A DNA stretch of 64,000 bases from CAYRNR01 sp964425605 (GTDB lineage Bacteria; Myxococcota_A; UBA796; UBA9615; CAYRNR01), in the NCBI GenBank assembly GCA_964425605.1, contig CAYRNR010000008.1, positions 1 to 64,000 of the forward strand. Direction: 5' to 3'. Of the stretch, positions 52,217 to 61,275 are shown one piece after another; the stretch's first letter is position 1; each line of letters opens with the position of its first letter. Position numbers and translations under genes: made by a program. A model generated the notes under the pieces. It worked only from the letters and a program-made list of their open reading frames with translations. It did not search any database and was not told the origin of the DNA.

Positions 52217-55200
52217 TCAGTTGAAGTCGAAGAACGGCACGTAGAAGCCGAACTGGATCCCCGCCTGGATTGCTCCTGCCGGGTTGTCCACGATGCTGTC
52301 GTCCTCACCCGTCGCGGCCGTGGGGAAGAGCGCGGGGACGAGCCGGAACTCCAGGGCGATGGTGAACGTCGCCGAGGGTGAGCCAATCAGGAGTCCGCCC
52401 TGGATACTCGCCATGAAGACCTGATCCCAGCGAAGCGCCGACCTCTCGGACGTCTTGTCCGCTTCGCTTTCCTCGTCCGCGGTCTCGACGCCGTAGGCGA
52501 GGTAGTTACCCAGGTCGATGAACGAGAATTGGAGGTGCCAGCCGTGAGCGATGCCCTTGAGGGAGCGCATGGGGCGGTGCTGGAGTCGTCTCCTCTGCGA
52601 CACTCGTTCGGAGTTGGGGAGCTGCTGGACCGCGACCCCCATGGGCATGGTGAGGGCCCAGGGGACGCACTGGTGGACAGGGCAGTCGCAGGTGTCTCCA
52701 TGGAATCGCATCCGCCAGGCACTGGTGAATCCGACGTTGGCTCCCAGGGAGACGACCGCATCGCCGTCCCTGTGGCGTCGGCTGGTGCTGGCCCTGATGA
52801 GGGACTCAAGCGACTCCTTGCGGGCCTCACGCTTGGCCTCGCGGTCCACCTCGTCCTCGCTGTCCCGATAGGTCTGCGCGTAAGAGGTCAGCGCGGTGAA
52901 GAGTGCCGAGAATCTCTCGGTAGAGCCTGCGAAATCGAACTCGTTCTTGGTCAGGGTCTGAGACCGCATGGACAGATCGATCAGGGAGATGACGCCCTCG
53001 ATGACCGCCGCGGTGTTCTGGTCGAATGCCGCGATCACGATCTGCTCCACCTCTCCGAGGATCTCCGCGCGCTCGCCGAGTGGCCAGGTGGCCGCGACGT
53101 ACTCGTCGATTCGCGCCAGGGCCTCTACGCTGGGTTGCTTCTTCTTGGGAACGCCGTTGGCGACGTCTCGTGCGGCGATCAGGGCGCGCAACGAGAGGGT
53201 CACCTGTTCGGAGATGGCGCGGTCGTCCACGTCGCCGTCGGCCAGTACCTGCGCGTACCACTCGACATCCCTGAGCTGGAGCTCGATCGACTCGACGAGC
53301 AGCCGCGCCTCGGCCCGCTCGTCCAGGGGTAGCTCGTCGATGGCGGCGTGCAGGGGCGCGACGGCTTCGCGGAGGCCCCTGATGGCGTCGCGGACGGCCT
53401 GATCGGGGGCCGCAAACGACGCCGACGATGCGATCCCGGATGCCGGCAGTCGGGTGATCATGATCTGGAGGAGGCGGGCCTTGTCGTGTGCGTCGCTGCC
53501 TTCGCCGCCGAGCCGAGCGTAGTAGGCGTCCAGCTCGGCTCTCCACGGCGACGCCTTTTCGTCCTTCAGCTCCTCGGGCGACATCAGGTTCGAACGCACG
53601 ACGTCCATCGCCTCGATGGCCGTGCGCTTGTCCTTTTCGATGGCCGTGCCCGTCTGTGTCGCGCGATCCGGGCGTTCGAGCATCCACAGCGATGCGCGGG
53701 CGCGGGAGAGGCTCTCTTCCAGGCTCTCGATCCAGTATTCCGTGAAGTCACCGCTCAGCGCGTCGTCGTTGCACCTGCTGAGGCGTGAGGTGAAGATTTC
53801 GTGCTGCAGGAGTCGATCCAGCTGCGTGCGAATGGCCTCGGTGGGTAGAGCCCTGGATTCACTGATCGCGACCCAGGATTGGAGCGCTGCAGCGTATCGG
53901 GCGTCTTCTCCTGCGTCCAGGGCATCCGCCAGCGCATCGAGAGTCGTTGGATCCAGGGTGTGGTAGTGGAACCTTCCCAGGGCGGTGCTCGTCTCGTCCA
54001 GGGCCTCGACCAGCTGGTCCTGTGGGGCGTCCCCGGTGGCCGCCCGAAGTGCGGCCTGACCCGCCCGAAGTCGCTCGATGTCTTCGCCCCAGTCCCGCTC
54101 GGAAGGTGACGTCGGAGGTGCGGTCTCGTCGAGTCTCCCGAGCAGCTCGTTCAGCCGTTCGTTCATCTCGTCCAGCGCGGTCTCCAGGGGGACCGCCGTG
54201 TACCCGAGCCCAGCGGTGTCCGAGGTGGCCTCGTGCAGGGCGAACTCGGTCAGGATGTGAAGAGTCCGGACGTCCATGTAGATCTGCTGGACGGAGTCCT
54301 GGCGGTCTCCTTCGAGGTTCTGTGCGTCGTCGATCGCCGCATCGAACAGATGGCCTGCCTGGTACTCGGCGGACGCCAGGGCATCGGCTGCGTAGGACTC
54401 CAGCTGCCCACCGCCTCGGTGCAAGCTCGGATCGGAGTAGCCACGGTTGAGATCGAGCCACACCGAGACCACGTCGAGGGCCGCGCGTGTTTTGCGTAGC
54501 GGGGGTGGTACGGCGGCCGGATCGCCGTCCTGCGCCGCCGGAATGTGGCATTCGATGTCGTGCAGTACCGACTGTAGCGCCCGCTCTTGCGCGAAGACGG
54601 GCTCCCAACCCCTGTCCTGGTCCGAGCCCACGGCGCCGCTGAGCGTGGATATGTATGCCCATCCCATCGAGTCCACCAGCAGCTGGTCCGCCTCCTGAAG
54701 AGCCGTCTTCGCCCCGGTCCACTCCTCCGCCTCGACCCCGTCGCCCAGCAACGTGAGCGCGACGGTTCGCTCGTGCAGCGGTACGAGGGGGCCCCACGGC
54801 TTCGTCGGCACCGTCTCGACCCACTCGTCCTGAGCCTCGAGCAGCTCCTGCTGCCACTGGACGCGTCCCAGGGCGCTGAACGCCTGGTGAACGGTGGACT
54901 TCTTGTCCTCGTCGGTGAGGACTTGCCGGAACCTCTCCAGATCCTCGCGGATGCTCGTGACGTCGGAGGGATTTGTCGCCGCCACTTCCCACCGAAGGAG
55001 CAGTTCGATGATGTCGAAGCTCAGCCCGATGGTCTCGCGGACCAGGTCCTCGGGGGGCAGGTTGCCCGAGGCCGAGCTGAGTCGCACCAGGCGGGCCACG
55101 AACTGCTCGTAGTCCGGCCACATCTCCTCGACCGGTGGAGTCCCGCCCCATGGGGGGGAGAACAGATCCTTGCAGACATCGGACGTGCTCCGATCCCAGT

Positions 55201-57124
55201 ACTCGTCTTCGAGGCCTGCGGGGTACGCCAGCTGAAGGTCGAAATACGCGGCCGGGTTCCCGGCCAGGTCGGAGATGGCGGCGGCGTCACACCCCCCCTG
55301 CTCTGCGCACAGCGCTGCGGCGGCGAAGGCCACCTGGATACCGCACGCTGCGACCTGGCCCTCCTGGGTCTCCGAACTCCAGGCCAGTCCAGCCCAGTCC
55401 TGTCGGCTCAACTCGAGCACCAGCTGCTCGGCCGCGTCGCGGCTCACCACGGGACGGCCTGTCAGCAGCTCCGAGAGCATGGCAGCGACGTGATCGAGGA
55501 TGGGTTCGAGCCGCTGCTCCAGGGCGATCCTGCGCTCCTGCGGGAGGCCGCGGACCAGGTGGTTGTCGAGGTAGCGGAGGCTGAATCCGACGAGATCGGC
55601 CAGGAGCGCGCGATAGAGGGTGTCGGCCTGGTTGGCGATGTCCTCGACCCGAATGCCTCGCACGGCCTCACAGGTCTCCGGAAAGAGGAGTTCATCGGTG
55701 GTGGCGATGCCGAGCTCGTCGCGGATCGTCGGAGTCAACCTGCCGGTGTCGAGGTCATCGCAGACCAGCACCGTCAGGCGATCCGCGAGGAGATCGAGGG
55801 AGCGAGCGCTCGCGTTCTCGAGCGCGATCTCGGCGAGGATGGACAGCGCTTCGGTCACCTCGTCGGGGACCTCGCCGCCCAGACTCCGATACTGACCGCC
55901 GAGCGCGTCGCGGCTCGAGAGGTGCAGGGTGCGGGAGGCTTCGGCCATGCTCTGCCGCGGGACCTCCCGGATCAGGATGTTCGGCGGATTGGATTCCTCT
56001 GCAGTCCGGTCTTCGCGGATGGAGATCTTGGCGATCCCTGGGGCCGTGGGGTGTGTGCTGAACCCGTAGTGCGCCATTGCGTCGATTTCCCAGCCCGACG
56101 CGAGGGTGGCCGCTGATCCCACGACGTCCTTGGTCATCCAGCGCTGGTCGGCGTACATGGACACGATCCAGGTTCCACCGGGCAGCGTCAGATAGCGGCC
56201 GAGGCTGGTGTCGATGCGGGGATCCCAGACCAGACGGTGGTGGGTGTCGCCGGCCCGAGCGGCTCGTCTGCTGGTGGCTCGGCGACCTTCGTGAACCGCT
56301 GGAGAGGACTCACGTTCGTCGACCTCCTCGAATCCCGACCATTGTTCGTCTCTCTCGAGAACCAGGACGGTGCGGGATGGCGGCATGGTCGACGGAAGGA
56401 CCTGGATGCGCGTGGACCCGTCGAGTTGGAGATTCTGCTGCTCTCCGAACAACACGCCGCCGCTGTCGTCGAGCATCGCGCGGACCGGCAGGACGCCCAT
56501 GCCTGTGACTTCGATTCGCACGACACCATCCAGCGGTTGGAGTTTGGCTCCGCTGCGCGCGCGCCCCCCCTCCTGAACCCGCGTCAGCCAGTTCCTGTCG
56601 AACGTCCTCGCGTTCTCGAACGCCAGGGTCGACACGTGGATGTCGCCCACGTCGAAGGGACTCGTCGTGGCCCCTAGTTCGTTGGCGAGAGAGGCGATGT
56701 CGTCGGACTCCTGGACGCATCCATAGAGCGCGGTGGCGGGAAAAGCGAGGATGGTGAGTTCCTGGGATTGGCCCTCGCGGGGTTGGATCTCGTAGCACAT
56801 CGACAGCGGCCCGAGTCCATCGGAGTGAAGGGACCATTGTCCCCCTTCGAGGATGAACTCGTAGTGCTGACCGCGCCCCTGTCGGTCGGGGTCGATCTGC
56901 ACGTATCTGTCATCCGTCGCGTTCTCGCTCTCGGCCCACAGGAAATCGTCGGTGTCGCCGATGAGGTAGAGCCGCACGGCCGCCTCCGCGGAGATCTTCA
57001 GCGGAACCCCTGGGGAGGCCTGACCCAATGTGCCCGTTGTGTCGTCCGCTCCCGCCTCGGTAGGGGCGAACGATCCTGCAGCGAGGATGAATCCAGCGAC
57101 GAGAAGCCAACGGTGTTCAAGCAT
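52217..57124 (-). CDS. Giant exported protein of unknown family (1635 aa)
   Basis: The largest gene here. A signal peptide (WLLVAGFILAAGSFAPTEA) leads to a beta-rich part with VPLKISAEAAVRLYLIGD and LPGGTWIVSMYADQRW (to about 400). Then about 1000 residues are mostly long amphipathic helices with few Gly or Pro. A last ~150 residues look like beta strands and end in FGFYVPFFDFN, a terminal aromatic as in outer-membrane barrels. A cluster CDCPVHQC lies near 1500. I recognise no family or active site. The ATG at 57124 shares a base with the protease TGA; a GTG one codon upstream is equally possible. GC looks lower than in flanking genes. Confidence 0.85.
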   Translation of the reverse strand: MLEHRWLLVAGFILAAGSFAPTEAGADDTTGTLGQASPGVPLKISAEAAVRLYLIGDTDDFLWAESENATDDRYVQIDPDRQGRGQHYEFILEGGQWSLHSDGLGPLSMCYEIQPREGQSQELTILAFPATALYGCVQESDDIASLANELGATTSPFDVGDIHVSTLAFENARTFDRNWLTRVQEGGRARSGAKLQPLDGVVRIEVTGMGVLPVRAMLDDSGGVLFGEQQNLQLDGSTRIQVLPSTMPPSRTVLVLERDEQWSGFEEVDERESSPAVHEGRRATSRRAARAGDTHHRLVWDPRIDTSLGRYLTLPGGTWIVSMYADQRWMTKDVVGSAATLASGWEIDAMAHYGFSTHPTAPGIAKISIREDRTAEESNPPNILIREVPRQSMAEASRTLHLSSRDALGGQYRSLGGEVPDEVTEALSILAEIALENASARSLDLLADRLTVLVCDDLDTGRLTPTIRDELGIATTDELLFPETCEAVRGIRVEDIANQADTLYRALLADLVGFSLRYLDNHLVRGLPQERRIALEQRLEPILDHVAAMLSELLTGRPVVSRDAAEQLVLELSRQDWAGLAWSSETQEGQVAACGIQVAFAAAALCAEQGGCDAAAISDLAGNPAAYFDLQLAYPAGLEDEYWDRSTSDVCKDLFSPPWGGTPPVEEMWPDYEQFVARLVRLSSASGNLPPEDLVRETIGLSFDIIELLLRWEVAATNPSDVTSIREDLERFRQVLTDEDKKSTVHQAFSALGRVQWQQELLEAQDEWVETVPTKPWGPLVPLHERTVALTLLGDGVEAEEWTGAKTALQEADQLLVDSMGWAYISTLSGAVGSDQDRGWEPVFAQERALQSVLHDIECHIPAAQDGDPAAVPPPLRKTRAALDVVSVWLDLNRGYSDPSLHRGGGQLESYAADALASAEYQAGHLFDAAIDDAQNLEGDRQDSVQQIYMDVRTLHILTEFALHEATSDTAGLGYTAVPLETALDEMNERLNELLGRLDETAPPTSPSERDWGEDIERLRAGQAALRAATGDAPQDQLVEALDETSTALGRFHYHTLDPTTLDALADALDAGEDARYAAALQSWVAISESRALPTEAIRTQLDRLLQHEIFTSRLSRCNDDALSGDFTEYWIESLEESLSRARASLWMLERPDRATQTGTAIEKDKRTAIEAMDVVRSNLMSPEELKDEKASPWRAELDAYYARLGGEGSDAHDKARLLQIMITRLPASGIASSASFAAPDQAVRDAIRGLREAVAPLHAAIDELPLDERAEARLLVESIELQLRDVEWYAQVLADGDVDDRAISEQVTLSLRALIAARDVANGVPKKKQPSVEALARIDEYVAATWPLGERAEILGEVEQIVIAAFDQNTAAVIEGVISLIDLSMRSQTLTKNEFDFAGSTERFSALFTALTSYAQTYRDSEDEVDREAKREARKESLESLIRASTSRRHRDGDAVVSLGANVGFTSAWRMRFHGDTCDCPVHQCVPWALTMPMGVAVQQLPNSERVSQRRRLQHRPMRSLKGIAHGWHLQFSFIDLGNYLAYGVETADEESEADKTSERSALRWDQVFMASIQGGLLIGSPSATFTIALEFRLVPALFPTAATGEDDSIVDNPAGAIQAGIQFGFYVPFFDFN

Positions 57125-58155
57125 CACGTTCCCCGTTCTTCGACGTTCGAGTCCAAGTCATGTAGGCGTTCGCGCAACCATCGTTCGACCGGGTCGACGC
57201 GGACGTAGATTCCGCCGTCGCCGCAGGCGAGTCCCGATCGCTGTACGGCTCGGGACGTGATGCCGAGCAACGTGGGAGCGCGGCGCGCAGGATCGTCGGA
57301 AAGCAGCAGCAGAGCGCCACCACTGTCGCCGTTGCACGTGTCGATCCCCGCATCGCTGGTCACCACGAGCTCGTTCGCGGGCAGGCAGCCACTGAACGCG
57401 GCGTGGAGTGGGTCGCAGCCCCAGCCGTGGATCGCCATGGTCGCTACACGTTTGTCGCCATACGGATTGCGTCCGCGGGGATCCATGGCACCGAATCCCA
57501 CGGCCTCCACCGTGCCCACCGGCTCGTGGGGCCGCTGGTCGCCCGGGCTGGCCACCGGGGCTTCGACGGGGGGCAATCCGGCCACGGGCGACCTGGGCTT
57601 CCCGAGGGTGTGTGGCAATCCAGCGACGGTGATGGGCTCCACGGACGTCACCGGAGGGGCGATCTCGAGCAGGACGAGGTCCAGCCCCTCGACGGGAGGG
57701 GTGTGGGCTGCCACCACCTGGCGGCGGCCCGCGGGCTCGTCGATGGAGTATCCGAACAAGACGGCATCGGCGGGCAGGCAGTGGGCGGCGGTCAGCACCC
57801 CTGCGGGATGCACGAGGACGCCGGAGCAAGTCCACGCCTCCTCGTCGCCGACGGCGACGATGGCCCTGTAGACCTGGCCGGGTGCTTCGAGGTTCGTCGC
57901 CACGGGGCCGACGAGCGGACCGTCATCCCCCGAGTCCGCTGGATCCAGGCACCACGATACCCTCGGCGCTAGCCGATAGCCCGGGCGAGGATCGAGATCA
58001 GGAGACCGATTGGGTGGAGAGTCCTGCCTGAAAATGCAGTCGTCGTCGGGCGCCGCCTGGGAAGGTCTCGCGCACAGCGTGAGAGCTGTCAGGACCACGG
58101 CGACGAGAACCCCCGTGGTTCGTCTCTCGCTACCCCTCGACAGCTCCGTGATCAC
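57124..58155 (-). CDS. Secreted trypsin-like serine protease
   Basis: A 343-residue S1-family protease with a signal segment (GVLVAVVLTALTLCARPSQA). Its catalytic triad is complete: His125 (TAAHC), Asp159 (GLDLVLLEI) and Ser278 (GDSGGAL). Asp272, six residues before the Ser, sits where trypsin keeps the S1-pocket Asp, so cleavage after Arg or Lys is likely. Cys pairs fit secretion. I chose GTG at 58155, which places a basic n-region before the signal core; upstream frame is open but not signal-like. Its stop overlaps the giant-protein start, so one transcript makes both. Confidence 0.85.
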   Translation of the reverse strand: MITELSRGSERRTTGVLVAVVLTALTLCARPSQAAPDDDCIFRQDSPPNRSPDLDPRPGYRLAPRVSWCLDPADSGDDGPLVGPVATNLEAPGQVYRAIVAVGDEEAWTCSGVLVHPAGVLTAAHCLPADAVLFGYSIDEPAGRRQVVAAHTPPVEGLDLVLLEIAPPVTSVEPITVAGLPHTLGKPRSPVAGLPPVEAPVASPGDQRPHEPVGTVEAVGFGAMDPRGRNPYGDKRVATMAIHGWGCDPLHAAFSGCLPANELVVTSDAGIDTCNGDSGGALLLLSDDPARRAPTLLGITSRAVQRSGLACGDGGIYVRVDPVERWLRERLHDLDSNVEERGT

Positions 58156-58247
58156 CCCCGCCACCCCCAGGTACCGGGACGATACCAGCTGGACATCGAG
58201 GCCTACAAGGGAGCGTGGAGGGGGGCTGGAGTGGGGAAGATGGAAGC

Positions 58248-59501
58248 TCAGTACACGATCGGCAGATCGTCGAGCACCCGGCGCGCCTCGGCCTCCTGGG
58301 TGGGCTGCAGGGCGCCGCTGAGGGCGAGGTTCAGGGCGTCGCGGGCCTCGTCGTAGTGGCCCTCGTCCGCGGCGCAGACCCCCTGGAAGAAGGCGGCCTC
58401 GGCCCACAGACCCCAGGCCTGGCCGGCGAGGTCGCGGTAGATGGGCAGGGCGTGGGCGCAGTCGTGGAGGCGATCGCGGGCCACGGTGGCCTCGATCCAG
58501 CGGACCTCGCGGCGGCGGGTGCCGTCGGGGTAGGTCCGGGTAAACTGCTGGGCCATGGTCAGGACCTGTGAGTCGGCGCCCACGGCGGCCAGGGCCTCCA
58601 CCTTCAGCGCCAGGACCTCCTCGCCGTGGGGATCGCCGGGGTAGCGGACCAGGAAGAGATCCAGATCGTCGAGGCGGTCGGCGGCGGGGACACCGGAGGC
58701 GCGGTCGATCTCGATGCGCGCAAGCAACGTGGCCTGCTCGGAGACCTGCGGGGTGGGGGGCTCGTGGGTCACCAGCGCCACCTGTGGGCGCGCGGCCGCG
58801 CCGTCGCCGGCCCTCGTGTCGTCGTCCGGGGTTCCCCGCGTGCGCTCGGAGGGGCGGCGGGCCACGGCCTCGCCCCGGGCGCGGGACTGGTGCCACGACT
58901 CGCCGTCGCCCAGGGCGGTCTCACCGCCGGGCCAGGTGACGCGCACGCTGCCGTGATCCACCCACGCGGCGATGTCGTTGCCGCGCCGGGAGACCCCGAA
59001 GCGCGTGCCGGTCACCGAGACCGTCACGTCGCCCGCGACCACGTCGAGGGCCGTGGCCGAGGCCGAGGGCTCGAAGTCCACGACCACCTCGCCCCGGCGA
59101 AGGTCGATGGCGACATGGCGGGAGCGATCGGCGACCACGGAGATGCGGCTGGACTCGGCCACGTCGAGGCTCACGCCGAACACGGGGGAGATGGTCTCGG
59201 GCGCGTTGGACGGGGTCTCCACGACCATGCGGACGATGGGATCGTCCTCGGGCGCCAGCCGGGGTCCCGCGAGCAAGGCGAAGGCGAGGGTCGCGGCCAG
59301 GGCGACGGCGCTGGCTGCGGTCCAGCGGCGGCGACGCTGCCAGGCGTGGCGGACCTGCAGGGGCTGGATGGTCTCGAGGCGTCGGCGGAGACGGTCGGCC
59401 TGGCGTGGATCGGCCTGCAGAGCCTCGCGCGCCACGTCGATGGCGCGCTGCTCCTCGGGGCTCGGCGGGAGGTGGATGATCCTCTCGTCGTGACCCTTCA
59501 T
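58248..59501 (-). CDS. FecR-like membrane protein with C-terminal TPR region (candidate anti-sigma factor)
   Basis: A 417-residue protein. Its cytoplasmic N-terminus (1-58) is rich in Glu, Gln and Arg, followed by one membrane span (60-80), a FecR domain (about 115-205; IDLRRGEVVVDF, VSVTGTRFGVSRRG), a disordered Arg/Asp/Pro linker and a TPR-like helical part (270-417; LDLFLVRYPGDPHGEEVLAL). FecR proteins sense a partner in the periplasm and control an ECF sigma factor. Its start overlaps the sigma-factor stop (ATGA), strong support for that role. No classic zinc anti-sigma motif is seen. Confidence 0.86.
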   Translation of the reverse strand: MKGHDERIIHLPPSPEEQRAIDVAREALQADPRQADRLRRRLETIQPLQVRHAWQRRRRWTAASAVALAATLAFALLAGPRLAPEDDPIVRMVVETPSNAPETISPVFGVSLDVAESSRISVVADRSRHVAIDLRRGEVVVDFEPSASATALDVVAGDVTVSVTGTRFGVSRRGNDIAAWVDHGSVRVTWPGGETALGDGESWHQSRARGEAVARRPSERTRGTPDDDTRAGDGAAARPQVALVTHEPPTPQVSEQATLLARIEIDRASGVPAADRLDDLDLFLVRYPGDPHGEEVLALKVEALAAVGADSQVLTMAQQFTRTYPDGTRRREVRWIEATVARDRLHDCAHALPIYRDLAGQAWGLWAEAAFFQGVCAADEGHYDEARDALNLALSGALQPTQEAEARRVLDDLPIVY

Positions 59502-60154
59502 GAACGTCCTCCTCTTCCTCTCTTGCGCGCGGCGTCGTCCTCGTCGCCGGGCACCAGCCCGAACCGTCGCGCGGAGTCTCGGAACGCCGCGCGGGCGTAG
59601 TGCAACCGGCTGTACACCGTGGCCTCGGGGACGCCGAGCAGCTCGGCGGCCTCGCGGCCCGTGCGGCCCTCGAGGCTGCACAGCACCAGCACCTCGCGGT
59701 GCTTGGTGGACAACGAGTCCAGGCACCGATGGACGCGCCGCTGCTGCTGGGCGGCCTCGGTGGCCTGAGCCGGGTCCGGCCCCTTGGCCTGGCCCCAGAG
59801 CACGCCGCGGGGCGTCAAGCGCTCGCGCAGCTGCCGCGTGCGCGCACGCCGTCGGTGGTTGGCGAGCACGCGCCGCGTCACACCGAACATCCAGGTCCGC
59901 ATGGTCGAGCGGGCCTCGAAGGATTCGATGCGCCCCAGGGCGACCACGAACACGTCGTGGGCCGCGTCCTCGGGGTCGAGGAGTCCACCGCCCAGCCGCC
60001 GACACCATCCGAGCACATCGTCCAGGAAGGTCTCGTAGAAGCGGGCCGTGGCCTCCGGGTCGCCGCTGGCCAGCGCGCGGGCCCACCCAGCCTCGTCCCG
60101 CACCTGTTCCATGTCCTGCAGGGTTGGGTGTCGGTGGGGATCGGATTCCTTCAC
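59498..60154 (-). CDS. ECF-family RNA polymerase sigma factor
   Basis: A 218-residue sigma-70-family protein with region 2 (LDPEDAAHDVFVVALGRI, then MRTWMFGVTRRVLANHRRRA) and region 4 (LDSLSTKHREVLVLCSLEGR, GVPEATVYSRLHYARAAF). It lacks region 3, as in ECF factors. It should direct RNA polymerase to a small regulon, probably this cluster. The start used is a GTG with a weak site; an ATG 15 codons in (MEQVRDEAG) is possible. Confidence 0.9.
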   Translation of the reverse strand: MKESDPHRHPTLQDMEQVRDEAGWARALASGDPEATARFYETFLDDVLGWCRRLGGGLLDPEDAAHDVFVVALGRIESFEARSTMRTWMFGVTRRVLANHRRRARTRQLRERLTPRGVLWGQAKGPDPAQATEAAQQQRRVHRCLDSLSTKHREVLVLCSLEGRTGREAAELLGVPEATVYSRLHYARAAFRDSARRFGLVPGDEDDAARKRGRGGRS

Positions 60155-60173
60155 GATTTGTTTCCGAATTCCC

Positions 60174-61241
60174 TCATGGCCCCGTCGAATCGCGCCGCGC
60201 GTCGATCTCCACCTCGACCTGGCCGCCGATGCTCAGCGGCAGCAGATCCCGGCTCGAGGCCTCCCAGGCCTCGCCCACCTGCAGCTGGATGGGCGGGTCG
60301 CCGCGCAGCAACTCGACGCCCATGACCGCCCGAGCGCCGACCCGGACGCCGTCGGTGACCTCCACGGAGACGCCACCGCCGAAGCGGAGGAAGGGAGCCA
60401 CGGCGGCGGGGTATCCCCCCTCCCGGTCGTCGCCCCGCGAGGCGGTCAAGGCGCGTACCCCCGCGCCCCCCCAGATCGGGAACCCGATCCTGGCGTTGCC
60501 CAGGCGCACCTCGAGCCCACCGACCACGCCGATGGCGTCGAGCTGCAGCGGGACCGCGTCGGCCCAGGTCAGGCCGAACAGATCCGCCGACAGGTCCAGG
60601 ACCAGGCTCACGCGGGGCGTCGGTCGCTTGCCCAGCGCGATGCCCAGGCGGGCCGACGGCGCGAAGCAGGGGCGATCCAGCCCGGGCCGGCCGCTGCCCC
60701 CCAGGGCCAGGGCCACGTGGAGGCGGTCCGAACGCGGCGCTGGGGCGCTCGCCATGGCGGGCAGATCGGGGGCCTCTTCGGGGGGAGCGGTGGTGCCGTC
60801 CGGATTCTGATCTCCCGCCTCCGGAACCCATCCACCGTCGGCGATGCCCAGCGGATGGACGATGCTGCCCACGAGCAGCAGCACGGCCTTGCGCGCCTCC
60901 TCCGGCGTGACCCCCTCCATCCACACGGGGATGCGGCGGTCCGGGGCGCCGGAGGTGCGAATCACCACGATCCCCTCGGGGAGGGTGCCCTCGAAGTAGG
61001 CGTGGGTGGTCCCGTCGGCAGGGGGCGGCCACTCACCTTCGAGGGGGCGCGCCTCCAGTGAGCCGTCGGTCCAGGTCTGCGCGACCGCCGCCTGCCAGGC
61101 CGCGGCGTCGTCCAGGTGAGCGACGTACCACACCATCGGCTCGGGGGACGCCCCGGCCGGGACCGCCGCGGCCACAGCGAGGACGAACGCGGCGGTGAAC
61201 AGGCCGCGCCGAACGCGGTGACTGGCCAGGGTGTGTTCCAT
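60174..61241 (-). CDS. Exported protein with probable C-terminal beta-barrel
   Basis: A 355-residue protein with a signal peptide (GLFTAAFVLAVAAAVPAGA). The first ~110 mature residues form a compact domain (PMVWYVAHLDDAAAWQAAVA, IPVWMEGVTPEEARKAVLLL). After a Pro/Ala linker, the last ~185 alternate as in small outer-membrane barrels (HVALALGGSGRPG, VSLVLDLSADLFGL, GGLEVRLGNARIGFP, LSIGGQVEVEID). No family recognised. It lies 19 bases before the sigma-factor gene on the same strand, so it may be part of the signal route sensed by the FecR protein. Confidence 0.78.
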   Translation of the reverse strand: MEHTLASHRVRRGLFTAAFVLAVAAAVPAGASPEPMVWYVAHLDDAAAWQAAVAQTWTDGSLEARPLEGEWPPPADGTTHAYFEGTLPEGIVVIRTSGAPDRRIPVWMEGVTPEEARKAVLLLVGSIVHPLGIADGGWVPEAGDQNPDGTTAPPEEAPDLPAMASAPAPRSDRLHVALALGGSGRPGLDRPCFAPSARLGIALGKRPTPRVSLVLDLSADLFGLTWADAVPLQLDAIGVVGGLEVRLGNARIGFPIWGGAGVRALTASRGDDREGGYPAAVAPFLRFGGGVSVEVTDGVRVGARAVMGVELLRGDPPIQLQVGEAWEASSRDLLPLSIGGQVEVEIDARRDSTGP

Positions 61242-61275
61242 GGGTACCGGGACCAGGATACCCCTTTTTGCCCGC

